Positions 18,101 to 26,931 of a DNA stretch of 64,000 bases are shown here, piece after piece; the stretch's first letter is position 1; every line of letters begins with the position of its first letter. Both the position numbers and the translations under genes were made by a program. The notes under the pieces were generated by a model. It was given only the letters and a program-made list of their open reading frames with translations. It did no database searches and was not told the origin of the DNA. Source of the stretch: Humibacillus xanthopallidus (GTDB lineage: Bacteria; Actinomycetota; Actinomycetes; Actinomycetales; Dermatophilaceae); contig NZ_VFPM01000003.1 of NCBI RefSeq assembly GCF_006716675.1, forward strand, positions 124,001-188,000, in the 5' to 3' direction.

Positions 18101-19252
18101 GACAAGCACATCATCCTCATGGGCCTGTGGAACCAGTTCGCACAGCAAGCACCCGAACTGCTGGGAGCTATCGCCACCGGAATCGCCGGCAACGAGCCCG
18201 GGCCACTCGACGAGGCCCTGGACCTTCTCATCGACCGATGGGTGCGGACCAGCCCAGACGAAGCCATCGCCTGGGTACGGGGCGCGGTCCGAACCGGCCG
18301 CAAAGAGGTGCGCCTGTCCATCGCTGCCGGATTCGCCCGCGCGGGATGGGACCCCCACGCCGAGGAGTTCACCACCGTCTGGACCCACGGTCTCACCGAC
18401 GACGATCCCGACGTAGTGCAGGCTTTCCTACGCGCGGCCGGCGGCTACCTGCGCACCAACCCGGTCGAAGCTGTCGACGTTCTACTCGGACACGACATCT
18501 CGCCCTTAGGAGCCACCCGTGTACTCGAGGACTCGTGCAGTTACGACGGCCGCAAGTACGGGTCGAGCCTGGATGCGGAAACAGCCATCAGGCTCCTACC
18601 TCTCATCACCCGCGCCGGCCTCGACAATTACGCCGTGCAGGAGATCTTCACCGGGATCGCGACCGTGCACCCCCAACTCGTCCTCGACTACCTTGTCGAG
18701 CTCTCGCATGGAGAAGAACCCGTCCCTACTGACATCCACGAGCTCAGGCACGCGTTCGACGAACACGCCGACACGCTCGCCGGTTGGGTCCACGACCACC
18801 TCGGTCAGGAGACGACCACCATCGGTCAAGTCATAGACGCAGCCGTCAACCATCACCTCACCGAGAACCAGGCTAACGCTCTCGCCAGCCTGTGCGAGAA
18901 CCTCACCGGACCCGAGCTGATTGCCTTCCTCGATTGCCTCGCCCCGATTCCGCTCTGGGCCCCCAACCAGCCCGGCCTGGCAGAAGCCGCAATGCGAGGC
19001 GCACGCGAAACCAACACGGGAGAGGAAGTCCTCGAGCGCATCCGGCGCGACGGAATGGGTCTCCGAGGCTGGGGATGGACAAACGGCGTCTCCGAGGAGT
19101 TGAACCGCGCCCGAGACGCTTCCGCGAACGCCGCCGAGCAGACCGTCGACGACGAGCTACGCACCGAATTTCTGGCGGCTCGAGATCGCTTCCAGGCGCA
19201 GATCGACCAGATGGCCGAAGAGCACCGGCGAGAAGAAGACGAGGACTGGTAG
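15197..19252 (+). CDS. Large STAND ATPase with N-terminal nuclease motif, candidate antiphage protein
   Basis: This protein has 1351 residues. The N-terminal domain (about 35-170) has GIDFFGRF (Asp79) and WQVKQ (Gln93, Lys95), matching the D-x(n)-(E/Q)xK signature of PD-(D/E)xK endonucleases. The central ATPase has Walker A SAPGGRGKS (237-245), Walker B SIVFIDDAH (286-294) and VILATRPS (316-322), typical of STAND/NACHT ATPases. Residues about 480-1350 are a long helical-repeat region with no recognised domain, the place of the ligand sensor in Avs-type proteins. By analogy it may recognise a phage protein, oligomerise and cut DNA. This is inference; sequence type and location on a mobile element support defence. 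ATG 15197 has only a weak ribosome site. Confidence 0.75.
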   Translation: MAQRKTSEHGNPDERPSALEWLMSHKQPKLLPTPWLTDAELEDFTEAVLVAQRLLGIGVRHVAHVERWGVPGDKQDGIDFFGRFNDDVPAAWQVKQLEKLTVADVRDAVDAVTFKNADELYLVYGGIAKQQAREEMLRHDGWTLLDRRNLTEMVRLLPAHVQRELIERFWGVDVRRMFVNSPGDAFVSLDVFRSSRRNPDSLMNDLGPLAGRESELKGLADALDRNSETFRQVVVVSAPGGRGKSRLIAEALAGQREHDPTVPIACLSAHHTFDAAAMAELRAAPSIVFIDDAHNDPAALAPLLAAARSEPDIQVILATRPSALRAVAERVSLAPFGPDERTTIEVGELKLADARRLVRGLVEDLDLSFELRNYLADQATHSPHVTVILTNLIRTHQLNGAIAVNSNLRELVLARYQELLVPGVVEGFDASTTRRVIATYACLQPVHESEALQARIAAFCALTVIELAQLVRVLTDRGILVNHSDHVRVVPEVLADRIVEMVAAFEKYDSGFVGELWNEFGADHHHRLALSLGELDWRLTHNHGPNVMARVWDAIRDRLKSPYCSRLCSELDQLEQLAATQPTALIEVLDELRHRLDKEDAAGVPVPEDPEDPAYRFSWSRLRPRDRDDVRARMPQLYARAAAHDPEVLERALDALWALRKKDARPTNSNPDHADRMVTDRLAKLATLPDPSFPRRIVARVAVWLEEPADGDEVTTPLFALKPLLAKEDLETVQSSIRALQFRPHLISATAVRPVRDQIRELLLAQAVSTNLHLAGAALALLGEALHQPHGYFGQSVGTDAILNWEDDDLATIAVLEQIADQTPSAVVRRQVREVVSWSAEHATSLRLQHAAMALGARLDANDDLEDQMAELILSGEWGRPPKRILHVPPIEDLEAERYAEQERTRDFTDEQRQAEQHAAIRAKIEARDQHVAARNENLTRRLIQFGDADAVLGLLDRTAREVQQIRADKHIILMGLWNQFAQQAPELLGAIATGIAGNEPGPLDEALDLLIDRWVRTSPDEAIAWVRGAVRTGRKEVRLSIAAGFARAGWDPHAEEFTTVWTHGLTDDDPDVVQAFLRAAGGYLRTNPVEAVDVLLGHDISPLGATRVLEDSCSYDGRKYGSSLDAETAIRLLPLITRAGLDNYAVQEIFTGIATVHPQLVLDYLVELSHGEEPVPTDIHELRHAFDEHADTLAGWVHDHLGQETTTIGQVIDAAVNHHLTENQANALASLCENLTGPELIAFLDCLAPIPLWAPNQPGLAEAAMRGARETNTGEEVLERIRRDGMGLRGWGWTNGVSEELNRARDASANAAEQTVDDELRTEFLAARDRFQAQIDQMAEEHRREEDEDW

Positions 19253-19271
19253 CCCGTCCAGATGGCGGGCT
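19251..19271 (+). terminator. Possible terminator of the STAND gene
   Basis: AGCCCG (19251-19256) pairs with CGGGCT (19266-19271), overlapping the stop codon and followed by TT. The stem is short, so this is a modest candidate. Confidence 0.4.
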
Positions 19272-19322
19272 TTCGACAGTCCTTGCAGCGTCATATCGCC
19301 GCGTTTCGGCGTGGTGGGTGCT

Positions 19323-20168
19323 TCAGGCAGATGGGAGAGCGTGGGCGAGTTTGCGGTGTATCTCGGCGATGGTTTCGCGGGTGTATGGGCCCTCTGCTTG
19401 GAGCTGGGGGTGGAGCTTGTTGGGCCACAACGCCTGCACGCCCCGGGTGGTGAAGGTGCCGCCGATCAGGGGCCACTCTGCGTCGATGAAGCAGAGCACC
19501 CCGTGGACCTGGACGTCGATGTCGAGCAGCCCGCGCACCACGTCGACCTGTTTGAGCACTCCGTCCACGAGTTTGGTGCAGTCGCGGGACCCGACGAGCA
19601 GTCGTTCAATACGGGGCCGGAAGATGCCTCCCTCGATCTTGAGGTGGGGACGGCCGCGGTACTTCTTGGCGTCGATGACGTAGACGCCGCCGGGAGTCAC
19701 GGCCAGGTGGTCGATGTTCGCCCGTGTTCTCGGGATCCGCCGGTCGTGCAACAGCCGGAGCGTGTCTGAGGCGAGGCGGTCCAGGCCCTTGCCGAGTCGC
19801 TCTTCTCCGGCTGCGCCGGTGTCCCAGGCGGTCGTTGACTGTCGCTCGTCGGCGAGCGCGAGGATCAGGCAGCCGAGCTTCGGGTGCTTGGTCCGGATGC
19901 GTTCTTCCCTCTTGGTCTTGCGCCGCTCGAACTCGCGACGCGCTGACGCTCCCGCGGTACCGGACTCCACGACGGCCACGGCAGCAGGTTCGACGACACT
20001 CGCGACTGAGGTCTCGACTGGCGAGCTCTCGTCGTGGCTGATGCATCGGACCGTCTTCGTCGTCGGTTCATAGACCGCCTCGGCCCGGGCGGGGAGCGGT
20101 ACCCCACAGATCCGGCAAGAGCCGGCGTAGCGCAGGAGAATGCGCGTATCGTCGGTCCCCCCGTCCAC
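19323..20168 (-). CDS. NERD-domain protein with N-terminal cysteine pair
   Basis: This 281-residue protein begins with a possible zinc ribbon: CRIC at 17-20 and RCISHDE at 41-47. A basic helical stretch (REFERRKTKREERIRTK) follows. The NERD nuclease-related domain (about 115-235) has GAAGEERLG, the core IDHLAVTPGGVYVIDAKKY and GRPHLKIEGG; the D...DAKK pattern is the predicted nuclease site. It could act on DNA from invading elements, but no substrate is known. The GTG start at 20168 directly abuts a 22-bp palindrome and has no ribosome site, suggesting a leaderless transcript. Confidence 0.8.
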   Translation of the reverse strand: MDGGTDDTRILLRYAGSCRICGVPLPARAEAVYEPTTKTVRCISHDESSPVETSVASVVEPAAVAVVESGTAGASARREFERRKTKREERIRTKHPKLGCLILALADERQSTTAWDTGAAGEERLGKGLDRLASDTLRLLHDRRIPRTRANIDHLAVTPGGVYVIDAKKYRGRPHLKIEGGIFRPRIERLLVGSRDCTKLVDGVLKQVDVVRGLLDIDVQVHGVLCFIDAEWPLIGGTFTTRGVQALWPNKLHPQLQAEGPYTRETIAEIHRKLAHALPSA

Positions 20169-20190
20169 GCGTTCACCGTACGGTGAACGC
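20169..20190. promoter_or_regulatory. 22-bp perfect palindrome at the NERD gene start
   Basis: The core GTTCACCGTACGGTGAAC (20171-20188) is self-complementary and extends by GC on both sides. It touches the NERD start codon and lies 110 bases before Lsr2, so a bound dimeric regulator would block NERD transcription. The regulator is not known. Confidence 0.65.
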
Positions 20191-20299
20191 CCCCCAGCGG
20201 AGAGCCGACCGCCGATAAAGTCGCGAGATTTCGCCGCAGAACGACCTTCCTTCAGAGAGGCGGCGCTCCACCGGAGCCAACCGCCCCTACCATCTCGTC

Positions 20300-20623
20300 A
20301 TGGCCCAACAAGTGATCACCACTCTGGTTGACGACATTGACGGCACTGAGGCAGCCGAGACCATCTCGTTCGCCCTCGATGGCAAGGCCTACGAGATTGA
20401 CCTCTCGGAGAAGAATGCGAAGGAGCTCCGCAAGAACCTCGGGCACTGGACCGACCGGGCACGAACCTCAGGCCGGCCCGCACGCACCCGTCAGCGGCTC
20501 GCGGCCGCGGGCGCCTCCCGTAACGCGGAGATCCGCGCCTGGGCGCACAGCAACGGGCATGATGTGCCCGCTCGTGGACGGATCCCGCAGCGGATTGTGG
20601 CCGCGTTCGACGCAGCCCACTAA
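20300..20623 (+). CDS. lsr2: Lsr2-family nucleoid-associated protein
   Basis: This 107-residue protein has the N-terminal oligomerisation domain starting MAQQVITTLVDDIDGTEAAETISFALDGKAYEIDLS, a linker, and a C-terminal DNA-binding domain ending NGHDVPARGRIPQRIVAAF with the minor-groove RGR motif. Lsr2 is the actinobacterial functional counterpart of H-NS and silences AT-rich foreign DNA. This copy is encoded among mobile-element genes and is probably additional to a chromosomal one. It could mask the element or restrain its cargo (inference). No clear ribosome site precedes ATG 20300. Confidence 0.92.
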   Translation: MAQQVITTLVDDIDGTEAAETISFALDGKAYEIDLSEKNAKELRKNLGHWTDRARTSGRPARTRQRLAAAGASRNAEIRAWAHSNGHDVPARGRIPQRIVAAFDAAH

Positions 20624-20847
20624 AGACGCGCAATGCCTCAGAGCGCCTGGGTCGACGATGGTCTGGGCGCTTCGGCTTTCGGTACGCCGATGACCCAGTC
20701 ACTCACATGTGCGTCCGCGGAGATCTGGAATGGCGAGCATCAACGTTTGCGGTCATCCGGACCTGGCCCGATCACGGAACGTGCGTCCGGCGATAGGCGC
20801 TGGCAGTGGTCATCGCTCCGTCCAGGGTGCTCTCCGGGGTTGTGATC

Positions 20848-23800
20848 TCAGCGCCGGATGGAGCCTCGTCCGTGCGGCGGTCTGTCGCCGCCGGCCAGCT
20901 GCTGCATGGCCGCACCGGTCCGGTGATGGCTCGCAGTCTCGGGCTCGTTGAACGACGCCTCGTCGAACGCAGGGTCGTCAGGCAGCCGGACGGCGAGGCG
21001 GTGGCGGAGTTCTTGAGCCGGCCGGTCTTGAAGCGGCTTCTCGTCGATGAGATGTCGGCAGAGCCCGCCGACGTCGTGTCCGCCGTGGTGCGCGTCGTCG
21101 AGCATGCTGGCCAGGGCGGGCCAGTCGCTCTGGGCGGGGAGGCGGGGGTCGAGTTCCCGGGCCAGCTTGAGCCACCGGTCGGCCGGCTGCTGCTCCGCGA
21201 TGTTCTCGAGCCGCGAGCGGACCTCGCGGAGGGCGGTCAGCTGCTGCTGGGCCGCGGCCCGCGGGCCGCGGTTCCATTCCGCGGCGTAGCCAACGAGGCT
21301 GGCGCGGGCGTTTTGTAGCGGGACCCCGAGCCGCGATGCCATGTGGCGGGTGCCGGCGTCCCATGCGGTGGCGGGTTGAGCGGCGAGGATCTGGCTGGCC
21401 TGCTGCAGCGCCGTCTCTTGGGGGAGGTTGGTAAGGCGTTCCTCGATGAGCAGCGCCGCGAGGGGCCGAGCCCGTTGGAGGGTGTCGAGCAGTGCCTGTG
21501 GGCCCTCGCGGCTGTAGACGGCGGCGGGGTCTGACCCGTCGGGGAAGGTGGCTACGGCGGGGGAGAATCCGTGCGGTGCGAGCAGCCAGAAGTCCCGTTC
21601 GGCGGCGACCCGGCCGGGCAGGTCCCCGTCGGTGGCCACGACCAGAGGTCGGCCCATCGCCGTTAGCTGCGCGGTCTGCTCGTGGGTGAGGGAGGTACCG
21701 AGGGTGGCGACGCCGACGTAGGCTCCGCTGCCGGCGAGGGTGACCGCGATGGCGTCCATCGGGCCCTCGACGATCACGAGGGCCGCGTCGTCGGGCAGGG
21801 GCCAGGGCGGTATGCCGTAGAGCTGGGCGCCCTTGTGGAACAGGGGAGTGTCGGGGGTGTTGAGGTACTTCGGCACAGCCGGTCGGGTGGCGCCGGCCGG
21901 TCCAGCAGGCGGCGTGTGGTCGAGGCCGGGGTGGCGGCGTCCGACGAAGCCGAGTACGTCGCCGTCGCGGGTGATCGGGAGCATGACGCGGTCGCGGAAC
22001 CGGTCGATGACCCTGCCGGTGCGGGCCCGGCTGGCGACGCCGGCGGCGAGCATCTCCTCGTCGGTGACGCCGGCGCGCCGTAGGGCGGTGACGAGGGTGG
22101 TCCACCCGGCGGGCGCGTACCCCGGCGCGAACCCGGACAGGACAGTCGCAAGGGGCCCGGTGGGGCGCCCGGTCGCTGATTCGTTTGCGGGGCTGAAGCG
22201 TTCGCGCAGGTAGGTGTCGGCCCAGCTGCCGGGTAGCTGGCTACGGAAGTAGTCCAGGGTGATCTGGTTGATCTCGAGCAGCCTTTCGCGGCTGACCGGA
22301 CGGTCGTCCCAGAGTGCGGCCCGGGAGACCATGGCCTCGACGTCATCGTCGTCGGGAGGCAGTGGTCCCATCGCGTCGCGGACCATTGCGGCGAGCTGCA
22401 GCCGCACCTCGACAGCAGCAGCGACCTGGTCGGCCCCGTCGCGGTCCTCAGGGTCGGTGGCATGGGGGTCGGTGCTTGGGTGGGGGTTCGGGTCGAGGAG
22501 GTCACGCCACTGCTCCGGGGTGGGCGCCTCGCTGAGGCGCTCTGTCCCGTAGTCGATTTCGCGGTCGATGGCGTGGTCGGCGGGGTGGTCGACCCAGGAC
22601 CGGTCGTCATCGGGGGACGGGTCCTCGTCGAGGTCCTCGGCCGGTGGGGGAGGGTCGGTGCGGACGGTGATGCGCCACACCATGGCTTGGCAGTCGTCGA
22701 GGTCGTCGGTCAGCTGAGGGTCAGCGTCGTGGCCTGGGTGGGTGTCGAGGAGGCCGCCGAGGGTCCAGCCGCGTTGCAGGGCGTGGTCGATGCTCGTGAC
22801 CAGGGCCGGCCACCACGGGCTGGACTGCAGCCCCTCGGCCCGGGTGGGGCCGTAGGTGTCCGTGAGACGGGGCACCCATGACGCCATGAGCGCGTCATGC
22901 TGATGGTCGGCGCGGTGCTCGGGGTCGGCGGCGACGGCCGGTGACACATGCCGGCTCAGGCGCCACCACAGGGCGGCAGCGGGATGGTCATCAGGCAGCG
23001 CCCCGACGACCGTGGCGCGGCGGAGCAGGCCGCGCGCGTCGAGCCCGGCCCTGGACATGGCGGCGAGCCGTTCGGCAAGGATCGGGGTGAAGTCGTCACG
23101 GCGGACACCTTGTGATGCGGCGTGCAGGACGTGTTCCCATTCCTGCAGGGCGGGGGCGCGGGTGCCGTGCAGCGCGGTGGTGAGCCGGCGTTGCCACAGG
23201 GCGGCCGCCTTCTGCGGCTGTGGTGGCCCGGTGGGCCGCCGGTCCTGCTCGGGGACCTGGGTCGCGGCCCGCCAGACCTGGACGTCGGCGAGGACGTCGG
23301 GGTGAGGGCGGGAAGCAGCGTGGGTGACCCACACGGGAGTGTGCATGACGGCGGCGTCTTTGACCTGGTCGGTGAGGATGGTGACGAGCTCCGCTCGGCG
23401 GGTGAGGTACTCGCCCCAGCTCGGGTGCAGGGCCAGCGCTGGCGGGATGCCGGGGAGCCACGGGAGCGGTCCTCCGCCAGCGCCTCCTGGGAGTGGGCTT
23501 TCGAGGCGCCAGTCGATGACGGCGGCGGGGTCGTCTGCGGTGTCGAGCTCCCGGCTGCTGGCGGCGGTGCGGAGCGCGGCGATGGGGTCGCGGTCGTGGG
23601 CGGCGAGCAGGATCAGGTGGGCGCGGAGGGTGGGCCAGGCGGGTGCCTCGGCCAGTCCGGGGACGGCCTGTTCTGCATCACGTTCGAGGCTGCGGACGGT
23701 GTCGGGGCCGAGGTGGTCTTCGGCGGCGACGTGCAAGGCGTCGGTGTAGCGGGCGGTTGCCTGCCCGAGCAGCAGGGTGGGGTCGGCGGCGTCGCCGAGC

Positions 23801-26800
23801 TGGGTGGTTGCGGAGGTGGGGGAGTGGTCCCGAGCCAGGATGGCTTCGAGGATGTCGGTGGCGGTGGGTGGGGTGAGGGTGTCGGGGTGGATCGCGGTGT
23901 GGGGGTCGCCGTCGCCGACGACCTGGACGTAGACGTGGTTGGCGACCCGGCCGCGGGTGAGCATCGTGTAGAGCTGCTGGCGTGACTCCTGCCCGCTGGC
24001 GAGGCCGTGCATGGTGTCCGCGGAGACGCCTTGGGCGGCATGGACGGTGGTGGCGTAGCCCAGCTCCGTGTATGCGGCGACGTAGCCGGCGGGGAGGGTG
24101 ATGGTGTGCCGGTGGCGGGTGTGTTGAACCCGTAACCCGCCGTCGTCGCCGACGTCGATGACGGTCCAGCGGTCGCCGTTCTTGACCCAGTCCGACGCGG
24201 TCAACCGGAGCCGGCGGTCGTTGGAGCGGGTGATGACGAGGTCCCCGACGGAGGCGGCGTTCCCGTCCGCGAGAGTGACCTGAGCCTTTGGGTCAGCGCA
24301 GGGCTGCTGACGGTCGAGTCGGTGGGTGCGGGCGCGTTGGTTGAGCTGGGCGACGAGCTCTCGGGTGGGGGCGAGCATGATGGCGTCCAGGCCACGGTCG
24401 GCGTCGGCGCGCCACGCGTCGAAGACGTCCTCGGTGGTGGTGGCGGGGTCGCCGACGTGGACGCGGTGCTGGTCGAGGTAGAACCCGAGCGCCTCCGGCG
24501 CCCCGTCGCGCAGTGCGAGGGTGGCGGCGGCTTCGGCGGGGTCGGTGAAGCGCATCAGCTCGGTCAGGCGCAGCGCGCCATGGGTGTGTTGCAGGTCGCG
24601 CAGGACGCCGCCGGCGCCGATCGCGGCGAGCTGCTGGTCGTCCCCGATGAGGCGGACGGACCCGCCGCGGTCGGTGACGAATTGGACGACGGTGTCGAGG
24701 GTGAGGGTGTCGGCCATGCCGGCCTCGTCGACGAGGACGAGGGTGGCGGCGTCGATGCGGGCGGCCCAGTCGGGCAGGTCGCCGCGGGCGATGGACCAGG
24801 TGAGCTTGGCGAGGGTGTCCGTGACCGCGGACGCCTGCCCGACCGTCTCGGTGCTGCCGAGGTTGCGAGTAACACCAGAGGTCGGTGTGCGGGTGGGTGT
24901 GGGGGTGCTGATCTGGTCGCGGAGGACGGCTGCGGCGGCCGCTGAGGGGGCGAGGCCGATGACGTGGCCGCCGCCGTTGGCCCACGCGGTGGCCAGCGCG
25001 CGTAGGGCGGTCGTCTTGCCCGCCCCGGCGGGGGCGATCGCGAGCTGTAGGCGGGCCCCGGAGGACGCCATGCCGCGCACCAGGGCAGTCTGGCCGGCGT
25101 TGAGGGTGGCCCCGTTCGCGGTCGACTCGAGCAGTGCCAGCTCGACATCGTGCTTGTTGACCGTGGCCCCGTCGTGCCGGGCGGCCGCGGCGAGGAGGCG
25201 CTGTTCGGCGGCGAGGACCGTGGCGGAGGTGAACAGCTCGGCGCCGTGGACTGTGTAGACGCTGGAGTCGTCCCGGCGCCGCAGCTGCGCCGGCTCAGCG
25301 ATGCCGTCGCCCTGGTCGGTGAGGCGCACCGAGCGGCGGTCCAGGACCTCGTCGACGAGCAGCCCCACCACCGCGTCGACAGCCCCCGCAGCGACCTCGA
25401 CCGAGTCGGCGGCGCGGAGACGGCGCTGAGCCTCGGCGCGGACGTGCCACACCTGCCACGTGCTCCGGGAGGCCTGCAACGTGGTGATGATCGAGGCTGC
25501 GGTCGCGTCGATCCAGCCGGCGTCGACCCGTCCCCCGGCCACCCCTCCGGCCGCCTCGCCGGCGGCCCGCGCGGTGGCTCGTCCTGTGGCTCGTCGTGAG
25601 GCGGTTGGGGCGGTCGCTGCGCGGAGCATGGCGTCGAGCGCGTGCTCGTCGCCGAGCACCTCCACGGCTTGGCGCCGCCACGTGGTCCGCTGCTCGGCCA
25701 GGGTCCGCGGGGCCTTCTTCGCCTCCCTCGTTTCCAGGGTGGCCTGCTGCGCGAGCTGGATCGACTCCACCGCGGTCGGGGGTCGACCATGGTCGCGTTG
25801 GAAGGTTTGCGCAAGCTCGCCGCGGCGGGCCACGACGGCCGCCCGGCGGGCCGACCAGCGCTCGTTCAGCCGGGGGTCGACCCCGACCACCTCACGGACC
25901 GCACGCTCCCGGACGTTGGCTGTGTCCGGCGCCTGGACATGTTCGGTGTCGCGCTCGGTGAAGCGGAGGCCGAGGTCGGCGTGGAGGCGCTTCTCCAGGG
26001 CGGTGTTGTAGGTCTCGGAGGCGGACACGTTGGCCTTGAACAGCACCCGCCCGTCGATGCTGAGCCAGCGCCCGTCAAGGGTCTGGACCTTGTTCGCGAC
26101 GGCGACGTGGGTGTGCAGGTCGGGGTCCCCGGCGCGGGAGTCACGGTGCGTGAAGCTGGTCGCCACCAGCCCCCGGACGTCGACCTGACGCACCCCGTTA
26201 GTTCCGGTCCGGGTGAACAGCGCGTGCTCCTCGAGGAACCGCAGCGCGTCCCCGACGGCCGCCAGGTGGGCCCGTTCGATCGCGGCGGCGGTCGCCGGAT
26301 CGGCGACGGCCCACAGGGCGGAGACGCTCTTGACGGGGGAGAAGGTCAGGTCATAACCAGCGACCGCGGTCGTCCGAGGGCGGGAGTGTCTCGCGATCGT
26401 GGCGGCGATCTCCCGGGCGCCGTCCGACCCGCTCGCCGGGTCCCGGCCGTGCTCCGTACGGAAGAACTCGGTCGCCACCTCGGTCCGGATCCGCGCCCGC
26501 TCCTCTAGCGGAACCACCGCGTCCGAGCCGTCACCCAGAGCGGATGCCAGCTCGCCTACCCGGCGGGCCACCTCGACCCGGAACGCGCTGACATCGCCGC
26601 CATAGACCTTGAACGGCAGACCGAGCCGGGTCACCGCCTGGTAGTCCCGGACGGTCAGGTCCGGCCCGGCGAGCCGGTCCAGTCGCTGCGCCGCGAGCGG
26701 GTGGTGGCCAGAGCCGAAGAGGGCCTGCATCTGCTCCGCGGTGACGACCTCCCCGGCATCGAGGCCGTCGAGGCCGGCCATCCCGGAGCCGACCCACACC

Positions 26801-26931
26801 CCGGGCGTCTCACCCTTCTGGGCGTAGTAGCTGGCCAGGCCGGTGTGGCCCTTGTCGGTGGCGTCCTGCGCCGCGACCTGACGGGTCAGGTAGTCGTACC
26901 CGCTCCCGGCCGTGAGCTTGTGGAGGGACAT
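20848..26931 (-). CDS. MobF relaxase-helicase-primase fusion protein
   Basis: This 2027-residue protein has three parts. The first is a TrwC/MobF relaxase (about 1-330): SLHKLTAGSGYDYL, the SYYAQKGE tyrosine pair and the histidine triad HRDSRAGDPDLHTH (262, 273, 275). The second is a superfamily 1 helicase with Walker A APAGAGKTT near 638 and Walker B LVLVDEAGM near 733. The third is a DnaG-like primase C-terminal region with LGFVGRRHPG, TOPRIM Glu in VIVEGPMDAI near 1722 and DGD near 1767. It would nick oriT, unwind and lead the strand, and prime replication in the recipient. ATG 26931 is preferred over upstream GTG 26955 because relaxases start M-x-x-HKLTAG. Confidence 0.9.
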   Translation of the reverse strand: MSLHKLTAGSGYDYLTRQVAAQDATDKGHTGLASYYAQKGETPGVWVGSGMAGLDGLDAGEVVTAEQMQALFGSGHHPLAAQRLDRLAGPDLTVRDYQAVTRLGLPFKVYGGDVSAFRVEVARRVGELASALGDGSDAVVPLEERARIRTEVATEFFRTEHGRDPASGSDGAREIAATIARHSRPRTTAVAGYDLTFSPVKSVSALWAVADPATAAAIERAHLAAVGDALRFLEEHALFTRTGTNGVRQVDVRGLVATSFTHRDSRAGDPDLHTHVAVANKVQTLDGRWLSIDGRVLFKANVSASETYNTALEKRLHADLGLRFTERDTEHVQAPDTANVRERAVREVVGVDPRLNERWSARRAAVVARRGELAQTFQRDHGRPPTAVESIQLAQQATLETREAKKAPRTLAEQRTTWRRQAVEVLGDEHALDAMLRAATAPTASRRATGRATARAAGEAAGGVAGGRVDAGWIDATAASIITTLQASRSTWQVWHVRAEAQRRLRAADSVEVAAGAVDAVVGLLVDEVLDRRSVRLTDQGDGIAEPAQLRRRDDSSVYTVHGAELFTSATVLAAEQRLLAAAARHDGATVNKHDVELALLESTANGATLNAGQTALVRGMASSGARLQLAIAPAGAGKTTALRALATAWANGGGHVIGLAPSAAAAAVLRDQISTPTPTRTPTSGVTRNLGSTETVGQASAVTDTLAKLTWSIARGDLPDWAARIDAATLVLVDEAGMADTLTLDTVVQFVTDRGGSVRLIGDDQQLAAIGAGGVLRDLQHTHGALRLTELMRFTDPAEAAATLALRDGAPEALGFYLDQHRVHVGDPATTTEDVFDAWRADADRGLDAIMLAPTRELVAQLNQRARTHRLDRQQPCADPKAQVTLADGNAASVGDLVITRSNDRRLRLTASDWVKNGDRWTVIDVGDDGGLRVQHTRHRHTITLPAGYVAAYTELGYATTVHAAQGVSADTMHGLASGQESRQQLYTMLTRGRVANHVYVQVVGDGDPHTAIHPDTLTPPTATDILEAILARDHSPTSATTQLGDAADPTLLLGQATARYTDALHVAAEDHLGPDTVRSLERDAEQAVPGLAEAPAWPTLRAHLILLAAHDRDPIAALRTAASSRELDTADDPAAVIDWRLESPLPGGAGGGPLPWLPGIPPALALHPSWGEYLTRRAELVTILTDQVKDAAVMHTPVWVTHAASRPHPDVLADVQVWRAATQVPEQDRRPTGPPQPQKAAALWQRRLTTALHGTRAPALQEWEHVLHAASQGVRRDDFTPILAERLAAMSRAGLDARGLLRRATVVGALPDDHPAAALWWRLSRHVSPAVAADPEHRADHQHDALMASWVPRLTDTYGPTRAEGLQSSPWWPALVTSIDHALQRGWTLGGLLDTHPGHDADPQLTDDLDDCQAMVWRITVRTDPPPPAEDLDEDPSPDDDRSWVDHPADHAIDREIDYGTERLSEAPTPEQWRDLLDPNPHPSTDPHATDPEDRDGADQVAAAVEVRLQLAAMVRDAMGPLPPDDDDVEAMVSRAALWDDRPVSRERLLEINQITLDYFRSQLPGSWADTYLRERFSPANESATGRPTGPLATVLSGFAPGYAPAGWTTLVTALRRAGVTDEEMLAAGVASRARTGRVIDRFRDRVMLPITRDGDVLGFVGRRHPGLDHTPPAGPAGATRPAVPKYLNTPDTPLFHKGAQLYGIPPWPLPDDAALVIVEGPMDAIAVTLAGSGAYVGVATLGTSLTHEQTAQLTAMGRPLVVATDGDLPGRVAAERDFWLLAPHGFSPAVATFPDGSDPAAVYSREGPQALLDTLQRARPLAALLIEERLTNLPQETALQQASQILAAQPATAWDAGTRHMASRLGVPLQNARASLVGYAAEWNRGPRAAAQQQLTALREVRSRLENIAEQQPADRWLKLARELDPRLPAQSDWPALASMLDDAHHGGHDVGGLCRHLIDEKPLQDRPAQELRHRLAVRLPDDPAFDEASFNEPETASHHRTGAAMQQLAGGDRPPHGRGSIRR

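Noticed and set aside
23122..23985. Long plus-strand frames inside the relaxase gene (for example 23122-23985 and 24322-24945)
   Set aside because: They are antisense to a gene with strong domain motifs and have Gly/Val/Glu-biased composition expected from the opposite strand of high-GC coding DNA.
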